Origin: Trifolium pratense
Taxonomy: Eukaryota > Streptophyta > Magnoliopsida > Fabales > Fabaceae
Assembly (NCBI RefSeq): GCF_020283565.1
Contig: NC_060064.1
Location: 22,898,337-22,962,336 of the forward strand
Direction: 5' to 3'
Length of the DNA stretch: 64,000 nt
Shown here: piece by piece, positions 37,065 through 50,427 of the stretch
Layout: the number at the start of each line of letters is the position of its first letter
How positions within the stretch are numbered: position 1 is the first letter of the stretch
Translations under genes and position numbers: made by a program
Notes under the pieces: generated by a model
Databases searched by the model: none
Told to the model about the DNA's origin: nothing
The model's input: only the letters and a program-made list of their open reading frames with translations

Positions 37065-38309
37065 TTGGTTTGTCGGAACACAACACAAAAAAATGACACA
37101 TAAAATTAGGGTGCAAAGTGTAAATACCACAAGGTTCATTATCGTGTTGGGCAACCCATTAAGAGTGACTGCCAGGAATCTCCGTAGATGGAGGGAGAGA
37201 CCGTTATTTGGTCCACATCCTGGGTTGAGCTATCCCGCTTATTGGGGATAATGGATAAGCTCAAGTGGACTTGCGCTCAGCTGGCGAGGTGCACGTGGAC
37301 AACGAGCTGTGCTGACGTGTCAGAGCGGGACTGTAGCTTATTGGGCTGAGCAGAAGTGGATTTGGGCCAGCTCTTGGCCCACTTCAGAACAGTTTCAACA
37401 TTCAACAATATAAAAATTCAAACAATACAATTAATTGATGAGAAATTTGTGAATGATTTGTTGGGGAATATACAATATAAAAATTTGATTGGTGAATTTC
37501 TTCAAAAAATGGTAGAAGCGAGATTTTTTTTTTCCTTAAGTAGCTAGAAAATATTTTGATGATATTGATTATAATATGACATTTTTATGTTTTGTTTATA
37601 AGGATGAATGATTTTTTTTTATGTTGTTGATATTATTTAAAATTTACATGTATGTCCTTAAACAAAATTAAATATAAGATATTCTTTAAAAATAAATTGT
37701 ATTTTTTTATTAGGGGTCCATTTTTATTATTCGTCCTGGACCTCATAATAGTTGGGACCAACCCTGATTAGTAGAAAGTCAAGCACATATATGTAGCATA
37801 TGAGAATGTATTAGTAGATCTGAAAAAAAAAAAAAGATAAAAAAAGAAAGCTTGGCAGAGAAAGAAGATGAAAAGAGGATTATATTTTGAAATTTGAGTG
37901 ATTTCTTAAGTTAATTGTACATGTGCTAATGTAAGAAGAGATTTTTACATTGGAAATGAAGTGAGATTGAGCAAATGAAGTGAACAGGCTCGATTGTGAA
38001 AGTGTATGAGAGCAACCAATTTTTTTTAGGGGTTTAGATATGAATGATAGTAGAAAAGGTTATGAAAAAGAAGGTTAATATTGTCTTTTTGCCCAAAATT
38101 TTGGTGAATCTTCCCGCTTTCCGTCCAAAGTAGAACAAAAAGATTTTTGGGTGGGGTCCATGCAAAACTTTCTTTCCTTCACTTTTCAAGGTTGTTCCGA
38201 ACAATGGAAAGATTCACTTTCCACCATCTTTCTCTCCTGTGACTTTCTTTCCTTCCTTTTAACCCTAAACCAAACACAGTGTTGAGGAAAATATGTTGTG
38301 ATATGTCAT
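37065..38309. other. Repeat-derived intergenic region
   Basis: 37150-37400 is unusually GC-rich (for example 'gctggcgaggtgcacgtgg') and looks like a transposon remnant. 37390-37560 has a short frame (LIDEKFVNDLLGNIQ), and 37710-37770 ends with 'tgggaccaaccctg', a wording I associate with TTF-type hAT transposon ends. 38100-38283 is a half-copy of the element at 53573-54385 ('tttctttccttcctttt', ending 'aaccaaacacagtgt'). Confidence 0.4.
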
Positions 38310-38507
38310 CGGAAGGCCGATGTTGAGGTTGAATTGCTCAAAGGGGTTGTTAGTTTGGATATTTTATCGAAGGGGTAACCATGAAGAAAGCTGTTAGAGC
38401 TTGTTGAGCTAATGCATCTTCTTCCTTAATTAATGGATCCCCAAAGTGAACTTCTTCTACTTCGATCATGAATGGGTATTCCCAATGTTTTTACGGTCCA
38501 AGGACGT

Positions 38508-39978
38508 TGATGACCTCTCGTCACACCTATTAATCCATGCTTATTTGAGGGACATTAGACTCTTTTTAAGTAGTTTTGTTATGAATAAACAAGAGAAATC
38601 AGCCCGGATTTGAGATTACTTGGATTACAAGAAAAGCAAGAAAATTATGCAGAAGTTTGAAGTTTTGCACTACGCTGGGGGCGTGGTTGTTTCACGCGCA
38701 GCGTGTTGCCTGTGCAAAGAAGAAGTTTTCCCCTGCTTTCACTACGCGCGGCGTAATACCCTACCAGAATTGAAGTTGCTCTCTGACTTAGTCACGCACG
38801 GCGTGATGTCTACCACGCGCGGCGTGAAGGAGGAAGTTGAACTACGCCGACGACGTGATCCAACCACACGCAGCGTAATACCTCATCTGAAGATCTGATT
38901 CCCCTCTGACTTGATCACGCGCGGCGTGAAAGGCAATCACGCGCGACGCAGTGTTAAGAAGAACAACCACGCGCGGCGTGATAGATCTGGCGCGCGGCGT
39001 GGTTGCAATTTGTATAAAAGAAAAACTCAATTTCTGGAAAAGGGTTCGAAACTTTGGAGTTGAAACATGATTTTAAGAGTTCTTGTGCATCAATTGGAGT
39101 GCGCGGCGTGATAGATCTGGCGCGCGGCGTGGTTGCAATTTGTATAAAAGAAAAACTCAATTTCTGGAAAAGGATTCGAAACTTTGGAGTTGAAACATGA
39201 TTTTAAGAGTTCTTGTGCATCAATTGGAGTGAGATCCTGCGTTCCAGTGGCTAGATTCAAGGAGTTCAACAACATGGGAGCAAATCTTGTGGAGTTGGAG
39301 CTTGGATCCTTGCTTGTCACCATGAGGAAATAAATCCTCATAGAGGTTGGATCTAGAATATGAACTAAACTGATGTAATCTCATGTAATTCCTCATATTT
39401 GTAATGAATCTCTCTTGTATAAGTGTTATTCAATGAATTTCAGTTCTTAATGCTTTACAATTTCTGATCAACTTTGCAATGATTTTAGATTTTGATTATG
39501 TATGAGAATATGAGTTAAAATCCGACATGAATTCATTGTGCACTTGAGTGTTTCCGGTCGAGAGATTGAAACATAGAGTGTAACATAAAATCAACACACT
39601 TTTAACTACTCTGTTACCTGTAGCTTCCATCCAAGAGATTGGAGAAGTATCGGTAAGGGATAGGGTGGATTTATCAAGAGATTGAAATTCATCATATTGT
39701 TGATCTAGTTGTGACACTTGAGTGGTTCATTACAATATGATTGATTGCATGCAATTGCTATAGTTTAGGGAGTTTCAACGATCCAACCTCACTCTTTTAT
39801 CACTGATTACTCAAACCGTTTTCTTACCAAACACTTACTCAAACAAACCCCCAAACATGTGTTTTAAGTTTACTATGTTTATAAACACAATCATCTTGAT
39901 TGGACAACACAATCCCTGTGGATCGATATCTTTTTATTACTAATTGACGACGTTTGTACACTTGCAAAGAGTCAATCA
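38508..39978 (+). mobile_element. Solo LTR of a gypsy-type retroelement
   Basis: It starts TGATGACC and ends CAATCA, flanked by GACGT on both sides (38503-38507 and 39979-39983), a 5-bp duplication. Length is 1471 bp with no internal domain, so recombination between two LTRs is likely. The 5' part (38660-39000) is crowded with 'acgcgcggcgtga' variants. TATA-type 'gtataaaag' occurs at about 39012 and again at about 39142. Confidence 0.85.
38971..39231 (+). repeat. Tandem duplication of the LTR core promoter
   Basis: A unit of about 131 bp, starting 'gcgcggcgtgatagatctgg' and including 'gtataaaag' and 'ttaagagttcttgtgcatc', is present twice in a row with almost no differences. Each unit has its own TATA box and following leader sequence. 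Confidence 0.88.
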
Positions 39979-41064
39979 GACGTGTCAATAAATTCACATG
40001 AAGGAGGGAACCATTTTGTTTGATAAACAGTTGCGAGCAGCAGTTGAAGACATTGTGGTTGTGGCGGTCCTTTAGGGACCTTCAATGGAGATTAGCTTCC
40101 TTACCTATTAAGTTTGGGGGATTAGATTTGTACTATGCAGTAGAGGCCACCTCATACGCTTTTGCGGCTTCTAGGGCCAAATCTTGGGTGTTACAAGATC
40201 ATATATTGAGAGATAGTGGAGTATGTGGTATGAACTCTGGTTTTGACAATGCTTTAGATGGTTTTTATGAAACGATTCCTGGTTTTGACTTGAACAGTTT
40301 TACTAAGAAGGGCACCACCATTAAATCCCAACATCTTTTGGCGTGTGTTCTATTTGGTAAAATTGTTCAGGATATAGAAGTTAAGTTTGATATGACCACA
40401 AGATAAAAAACAGTTTTTGGGTGTTTGCAAGTAGCACATGCTTAGGATTTTCTTGTTGCTATTGCTATTGTTGGATTATGCCATCATATGTCACAAGTGG
40501 AGTATCGTACTATCCTTAAATATCGCATCATGATTCCTTATTTCTCTTTAATGAGGTTTGCATCCCCTGTTTGTCGTAAGACATGTTTGGATAACTTTGG
40601 GGAACACACAATATATTGTAGAGAGCTTTCAGGCTTCAAATACAAACATGACTTTGTTCGAGATGTCCTTTTTGATATTCTGAGGCACACTGGAATCTCT
40701 GTGAAAAAAGAGGCGCATGTGAATTTTTTGACTAATCCACATGACGAGAGATCGACTCTCAGACCGACAAATATTATGGTGTATGGGTCCATATCGGAAA
40801 ACATGTATGTGTGAACTTGATTGACGTGTTCACCACTTGTGGGATTAAGGACCGATGCTTTTACAGTGGACAACACCCTCAAAGCCGCTTAAAGAAAAGT
40901 GACGAAACATGAGAAAACATGTTCTGACAACCAACATGCTTTTTATACCATTTGAGTTTGACAATTTTGGCTTCCTAGCACCCAAGACCAACATGTTCTA
41001 CCAACCAACATTCTTAAATTTTAAAATTTAAGAATTATTAAACAATTTATAAAATTTTGAAAAT

Positions 41065-41192
41065 AACATCTTGATTGTAAAAAGTCTTTTAAAAATATCT
41101 TTTACAATCTCACAAAATCAACGAAATCTTTTAAAATGTTCAAGATTTTTTTGTCAAAAAAGTCTTTTAAAATCCCAATCCAATACACTCCA
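41065..41192. mobile_element. Fragment of the 18190-18712 MITE family
   Basis: It contains 'aagtcttttaaaatcccaat' and ends 'ccaatccaatacactcc', matching the right end of the element at 18190-18712. Only one end is present. Confidence 0.55.
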
Positions 41193-41867
41193 AAATTACG
41201 TGCATAAAATTTTATAGAAATGAAAACAAAATTTGATAATTTTATAGAAATTAAAAACATATTTAATTCATAAAAATATTATATTACACAACACACAGAA
41301 TAAAATGAATATTAAAAAAATGTAATGTAACGAGAAAAGGAAGATAGTAATGGCAATAGTTTGTTAGGTGGTGGCCCATAGAAAAGGAAGAAGAAAGAGA
41401 AGAAGTGAGAAGAAAGGAAAGCAACGTAAAGGATTGGATTAGTGGTTCACCGCTCCTCTCTCTCCCAACTCCCATTGCAACACAGCAAAGCACAACACAA
41501 CACAACACCTGATTCTGATTCCATCTCTCTCTCTCTCTCTCTGCATTTCAATTTCTCAGGTTTTTCCTCTTTCTTCTTCTTCTCTCATTTCAATTTTTCC
41601 GATTAATTCTTAAATTTTGCGTTTCTGCATGTTTTTACATTATATTACAAAATACAATCGTACATTAGGGTTAAAAATCAATTTGATCCATGATTCCTGA
41701 TTAATTCAATTTTCCTTCCATTTTTATTAGCATATGCCGACAATAACACTTCACTCTTGAATTTTATTTCAGGAAAGAATCGATGCGTTTTTAATTAATC
41801 AATTATTTTTGCCGTGAAATTTGTTCTTAAACGCGCTTCTCCAAAATGTGGTTGGAGAATTATATAT
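41193..41867 (+). promoter_or_regulatory. P4-ATPase upstream region and 5' leader
   Basis: An AT-rich flank turns into a CT-rich leader: a (CT)n run at 41523-41542 and TTC-rich text to about 41585. A possible leader intron has acceptor 'tttatttcag' ending at 41773. No TATA box is clear. The region is assigned by position. Confidence 0.4.
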
Positions 41868-44800
41868 ATGAGTTCTGATCAACCACTGCTTTCCGAACCA
41901 GATCTTGTTCCTCCAGTCATTCATCATCGCCACCGGAAATCCGGATCCCGCACTACCTTCTTTGAAGCTGCCGCCGCAGAATCTTTTCCCGACCACCATA
42001 GGGAAGTTGTGTTGGCGAAAGATTGCAGCTTCCACTCGGCGTTTTGCAATAATAATAACAACAGTGGCAGCATTGGCATCTCATCATCCTCTTTAACAGA
42101 GACACAAAACCCTGATTCAGAGTTTCGTTTGGAATGCCCCACGCGGGAAAGGGGACGCCTGCGATCCTGGGGTGCAATGGAACTGCATGATGCAAATACC
42201 GCGCCCTTTGAAATTTCAACAGCTTCTGCAGTAACATCAGCTCCATCTCGCAGGATTCGTCATAAAAGTCTGCAGTTTGATGAACAAATTTTACATGATG
42301 ATAATGCTAGGTTGATCTATATAAATGATCCTAAGAGAACTAATGATAAGTATGAGTTTACTGGGAATGAGATCCGAACTAGTAGATATACTTTTATCAC
42401 ATTCTTGCCTAAGAATTTGTTTATTCAGTTTCATAGGGTTGCTTATTTGTATTTCCTTGCTATTGCTGCACTCAATCAGCTTCCTCCCTTAGCTGTATTT
42501 GGGAGGACAGTGTCCCTTTTTCCGCTTTTGTTTGTTCTTTGTGTTACTGCTATTAAGGATGGGTATGAGGATTGGAGGAGACATAGGTCCGATAACAATG
42601 AGAACAATCGTGAGTCTTTGGTTCTTCAGTCCAGTGATTTCCGTTCCAAGGTATGGAAAAAGATTCAGGCTGGTGAGGTTGTTAAGATTTTTGCAGATGA
42701 GACCATTCCTGCTGATATGGTTTTGTTGGGTACAAGTGATCCGAGTGGGCTTGCCTACATTCAGACAATGAATTTGGATGGAGAATCAAATTTGAAGACA
42801 AGGTATGCCAAGCAGGAAACAACTTCTGCAGTATCTTCAGAGGTTTGTGATATTGCTGGGATTATTAGATGCGAGCAGCCAAACCGGAACATTTATGAGT
42901 TCACAGCTAATATGGAGTTCAATGGAATTAAGTTTTCCCTTAGCCAGTCAAACATTGTCCTGCGAGGTTGCCAGCTCAAGAACACGGATTGGATAATTGG
43001 TGTTGTGGTTTATGCAGGACAGGAAACAAAAGCCATGTTGAACAGTGCGGCTTCTCCTTCCAAGAGAAGCCGACTTGAAGGTTATATGAATAGAGAAACC
43101 CTTTGGTTGTCAATTTTTCTTTTTATCATGTGTTTGGTTGTTGCCCTTGGGATGTGTCTTTGGCTGGTACGTCACAAGAACCAACTTGATACCTTGCCTT
43201 ACTACAGAAAAAGATACATCAACAAAGGCCCGCAATATGGAAAGAAATATAAGTATTATGGGATACCAATGGAAGCGTTTTTCTCCTTTTTGAGTTCTGT
43301 TATAGTGTTCCAGATAATGATACCCATATCTCTTTACATCACAATGGAGTTGGTTCGATTGGGTCAGTCATACTTCATGATTGAAGACATGCATATGTAT
43401 GACGCTAGCTCTGGATCAAGGTTTCAGTGTAGATCATTAAATATAAATGAAGATTTGGGTCAGATACGCTATGTATTTTCAGACAAGACAGGAACACTAA
43501 CAGAAAACAAGATGGAATTCCGGAGGGCTAGCGTACATGGGGATAATTATGGGAGCTCCTTGCTTGCTGCTGATGATAGTTCAGGTATTTGGTCTCCCCT
43601 TGAGATAATCATGTACCTTTAAACTGCTTAATGTTGCTGTGTAGTGCCGTTGTCTCTTGTTTCGCTGTGATAAATACCGTGTGAATATATAAAGTCCGAT
43701 CTATAATTATTGTATAATAGCATAAGCTTTGTATGAGTTAGCTCCTGGTTTTCTTTCCCCTGTACAGTTTTGCTTTTCTTGCATACTTATTTGATGAAAT
43801 TGCTACCATGCTCTTCAGTAGTTAATATCTTGCTTTGAGCCTGCATGTGTCGGCGGCGTGAGTTGTTAACAAAAATCATCTGTAAGCTTATAATGAATAT
43901 AGTTCTTATCACAAGTATTTTTTTTGTGATGTTTTGCAGCTGCAACAGATGTTATTCCTAAACGGAGATGGAAACTGAAATCTGAAATTTCAGTTGATCC
44001 CAAACTAATGTCCGTGTTGCATAAAAACCCAAGTAGAGATGAAAGAATAGTTGCTCATGAGTTTTTTCTTACATTGGCTGCTTGTAATACTGTGATTCCT
44101 ATACTTAGTGATGGTGAATTTTCTGGTTGTGGAACAAGTGAATCACCTGGATATGTAGAGTGCATTGATTACCAGGGAGAATCCCCTGATGAACAAGCTC
44201 TAGTTTCTGCGGCTTCTGCATATGGATACACTCTTTTTGAGCGGACATCTGGACATATTGTTATTGACATCAATGGTGAGAAACTCAGGTAGATTGTGAC
44301 TTCCTTTGAGATGGGTTACTAATTTTTATATTTTGTTTAAATGATGCTGAAATGCATGATTGATGAAACAGTATTATGTACACTAGACGTTCTAGTTCCG
44401 TTTTGTGCTTTTTATGCAATCTTATATGTAAATTACTCAGTAACTTTATTATTTCTGTGCTGTGGTATATAGATTGGATGTATTGGGCTTGCATGAGTTT
44501 GATAGTGTGCGAAAGAGAATGTCCGTTGTTATTCGGTTTCCTGACAATGTTGTAAAGGTGCTAGTCAAAGGGGCTGATACATCAATGTTTAACATTTTGG
44601 CAAACGGCAGTGAAAGCCACAATAGCTTATTGCATGCAACACAGAGCCATTTGACTGAATATTCTTCGCAAGGTTTGCGCACCCTTGTAGTTGCCTCTAG
44701 AAGTCTTTCTGATGCTGAACTTGAGGAGTGGCAAAGCAGGTATGGAGAGGCAAGCACTGCCTTAACTGACAGAGCTAGTAAACTACGTCAAGCGGCAGCT

Positions 44801-47055
44801 CTTATAGAATGCAATTTAAATCTACTTGGAGCAACCGGAATCGAGGACAAGCTGCAAGAGGGTGTACCAGAAGCCATTGAGTCCCTACGGCAAGCTGGAA
44901 TCAAGGTCTGGGTTCTTACTGGTGATAAACAAGAGACTGCGATTTCAATTGGTCTTTCCTGCAAGCTTCTCAGTGCAGATATGCAGCAAATTGTTATAAA
45001 TGGCACTTCAGAGGAGGAATGCAGAAATCTTTTGGGTGATGCAATAGCTAAATATGGTGTGAGATCTTCAAGTAGAGGGCATCAGAATCCGAAGAATAAA
45101 ACCAATGCTGAACATGGTGATCTTGATGTTTCCAATGGTTCAAAGTCAATGAGTTTGCCCAAGTGGAATTCAGGAAAGGAAGAAGGACCTAATACTCCAT
45201 TGGCACTCATAATTGACGGGAACAGTTTGGTTTATATTTTGGAGAAGGAACTGGAGTCAGAGGTAAAATTATCCTTCCTCATTAGATTTTTTTTGGAATA
45301 TATATCTTTACTGGACATCTAAAACTTGCCTTTTCTGCTTGAGTTGTTGGAGGTGCATATACTATTGCTTCAGATTTGAGCTGTTAAATAAGACTTTCCT
45401 TTTTCTATTCAACAGCTTTTTGACCTCGCAACTTCCTGTAAGGTTGTGCTGTGTTGTCGTGTTGCACCCTTGCAGAAGGCTGGAATTGTTGATCTGATAA
45501 AAAGCCGAACAGATGATATGACACTAGCCATAGGTGATGGTAAGTTCTTCATACTATAGTATAAAATTTCCCTTAATTTGCATTTGGTTTTTATTGAAGG
45601 GTCTGGTTGTTAATAATTTTCCAATAAGCTGCGGCCATCAAGATTCAACTAATATTCGATGATGCACTTTAAAATAAGATTTGACTTGATATAAGTTCAA
45701 TTATAACGTTTTTTGGGAATACTTTTGACAGGGGCCAATGATGTGTCAATGATTCAAATGGCAGATGTTGGTGTTGGAATATGCGGGCAGGAAGGACGTC
45801 AAGCAGTGATGGCATCAGATTTTGCTATGGGACAATTTCAGTTCTTGAAAAGATTACTTCTTGTTCACGGGCACTGGAATTACCAGCGTGTTGGTTATTT
45901 AGTTCTGTACAACTTCTACCGCAATGCTGTCTTTGTGTTGATGTTATTTTGGTATGTACGGATTTATTTGGAAACTATGGTTTATTTCCTTGTGTTTATG
46001 AGTTTCTACTTCATTATTATTATTATTTCTGCCTATGACTAATTGCGGACAGATAATTGACAATTGTTTCCAATATTTTAACTGATATCTCCGTCTAGTG
46101 GGAAAATACTTGGTTTAAGTTATCCACTTTTTATGCCCAAAATTAATAAATTTCTTCCCTCTTGATGTTCTTGCTATCCTTGTTGAAATGTGTAATATAT
46201 ATAGGGTGTATCATAAATTTTGGGCTCGAAGAAGTTATTGGATTTTAATAATAGTTGCAGGTTTTTTGAGATTTTAACATTTTAATGTATCTTCCTTGTC
46301 TTCAGGTATATATTATGCACCGCTTTTTCTACAACTTCTGCATTAACAGATTGGAGTAGTGTATTCTATTCTGTGATATACACTTCTGTACCCACAATTT
46401 TTGTTGGTATTTTGGACAAAGACTTGAGTCATAAGACACTCTTGCAGTATCCGAAACTTTATAGTACTGGTTACAGGCAAGAAGCTTACAATATGCAATT
46501 ATTTTGGATCACAATGATCGACACAGTATGGCAGAGCCTTGTTCTCTTCTACACACCGTTGTTCACCTATAAGGATAGTACAATTGATATATGGAGCATG
46601 GGTAGCTTGTGGACAATTGCAGTTGTTATCCTTGTAAATGCACACCTGGCTATGGACATCAACCGTTGGCTATTAATTACTCATTATGCTGTCTGGGGAT
46701 CCATAATCACTACATATGGTTGCATGGTGATATTGGATTCTATACCCGTCTTTCCCAATTTCTGGTTAGTTACATGTGTCCTTACAATAGGTATTCTGTA
46801 TGATAAATATAGGAGTACCGTAGGTTATAATATAATGTGTGTCAAAATAATTGCAGGACTATTTATCATCTGGCAAAGTCCCCTACATATTGGATAACAA
46901 TTTTGCTTATAATAATTGTGGCATTGCTACCTCGCTTTACTTGCAAAGTTGTTTGGCAAATCTTCTGGCCTTCAGATATCCAGATAGCAAGAGAAGCCGA
47001 GTTAATGAGAAGACGAAATGATCATTTGCTGTCAAGGCATCAAGGTTCCAGTTAA
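41868..47055 (+). CDS. ALA1: P4-type ATPase, phospholipid flippase (ALA1 type)
   Basis: There are seven exons: 41868-43584, 43940-44288, 44473-45262, 45416-45539, 45732-45951, 46306-46764 and 46857-47055. All are GT-AG and the frame is kept, giving 1285 residues, somewhat longer than Arabidopsis ALA1 (about 1158) mainly through the N-terminus. Motifs in order: [24 protein letters not shown] (first membrane region), the actuator DGES, the P4-specific PISL in a membrane helix, the phosphorylated [10 protein letters not shown] (Asp539), [11 protein letters not shown], and the hinge [11 protein letters not shown] (992-1002). Six to seven hydrophobic segments follow, to a tail ending HQGSS. Such enzymes flip phospholipids to the cytosolic leaflet with an ALIS/CDC50 partner, driving vesicle budding. 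I chose MSSDQPLLS as start; an in-frame ATG at 41814 would add 18 residues. No catalytic residue is missing. Confidence 0.92.
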
Positions 47056-48020
47056 CTTGTGTTACTCTCATGCCACTTATAGATACTAAAGAAATATCGA
47101 TATAAATGGCTCCCCTTGTATTTGTCCATCACAATGCATTCTTGTGGCAGTCGGTTTGATAAGTTACCAGGTAAGCCCATGGTTTCTCTCTTATTACCTT
47201 TATTGTGGATTTTCCCCCGTTTTGTGACACTATTCTCTGCATTACCTTGGGTTTAGTTGTCTATAGCTAAAAATGACCTTATTTTAGTTTTTAAAATTTC
47301 CCAAAACCCGTACCAAGTGATTTTGATCTTTCATTAGTTCAAGACATCCCTTTCTTCATTAATATGGCAAATTTTTTTTTTGGTACATAATTAATATGGC
47401 AATTTTAGTTTTAGAATATAGAGATCATGTGGCCCTGAAGTCCTGAACATAAATCTGCTATTAGAAGTACTGGTAGATTGTTGATTTATGGAATAAAAGG
47501 TCGCTGTAGTTGGTGTAATGCGCACTTAGAACATAAGGTTAGTTGAATAGAGTATCGCTTGGCTTAAATTGGCTATTAGAGGTACTGGTAAATTGTTGAT
47601 TTATTGGAAAAAAAGGTCAACTGTAGTAGGTGCAATTATAACTTAAGGTTAGTTGAATGAAGAATATTGCTTGGTCCTGATCTTTTCTGTTCTTAATTCT
47701 CCAGATGAGTTGGAGAAGCAGATTGCGTTGATGTACGACAAATGCAACCAGGATCTCTTGGGAAAGCATGTGGCAAATTAAGATGCCGTAGCTAATAATT
47801 AGCTTGTCAGCTTTTCAAATGCCTCCGGCCAGGGAAGTTGGAGGTGGAGGTTGCCACTTGGCATAGGCTCACACTGAGGCATCTCCAGCTATTTGATGCG
47901 GGGGAAATTTTCAGTGGGACAATGCAGACACGGGTTTATAGAGTGTAACGAATTGTACAATAGTTCTGTAAAAAATCAGGTTTTTAAAGTCCTTTAACAA
48001 GAGATTGTCTCTAGAAAGCA
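47056..48020 (+). other. P4-ATPase 3' region with probable 3'UTR intron
   Basis: A strong donor (CCAG|GTAAG, exon end 47170) and an acceptor (CTCCAG, intron end 47704) would remove 534 bp from the 3'UTR. Within that intron a block of about 105 bp ('ctattag.ggtactggta' to 'ggttagttgaat') is duplicated in tandem (about 47457-47563 and 47569-47675). Downstream sequence to about 48000 looks like terminal UTR. No second gene is supported here. Confidence 0.45.

Positions 48021-50427
<2,407 letters not shown>

Larger units (their letters stand above)
38310..40990 (+). pseudogene. Decayed reverse-transcriptase-related gene, split by a solo LTR
   Basis: Part A (38310-38507) reads LLKGVVSLDIL, then LLELVELMHLLP and MDPQSELLLLRS in one frame with several stops. 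Part B (39979-40990) continues with QWRLASLPIKFGGL, SRAKSWVLQDHILRDSG, VQDIEVKFDMTTR, SQVEYRTILKYRIMIPYF, CLDNFGEHTIYC and FKYKHDFVRDVLFDIL in shifting frames. I know this as a repeat-derived ORF that recurs in legume genomes under uncertain names ('reverse transcriptase' or 'auxilin-like'). The order A then B is colinear across the LTR insertion. Stops and frameshifts make it non-functional. Confidence 0.65.

Noticed and set aside
41953..42246. Antisense frames over P4-ATPase exon 1
   Set aside because: They mirror a strongly conserved coding exon; no independent support.
47705..47800. Short Lys/Glu frame (DELEKQIALMYDKCNQD) downstream of the P4-ATPase
   Set aside because: It looked coding-like but has no start in a sensible position and no partner exon; treated as 3'UTR.
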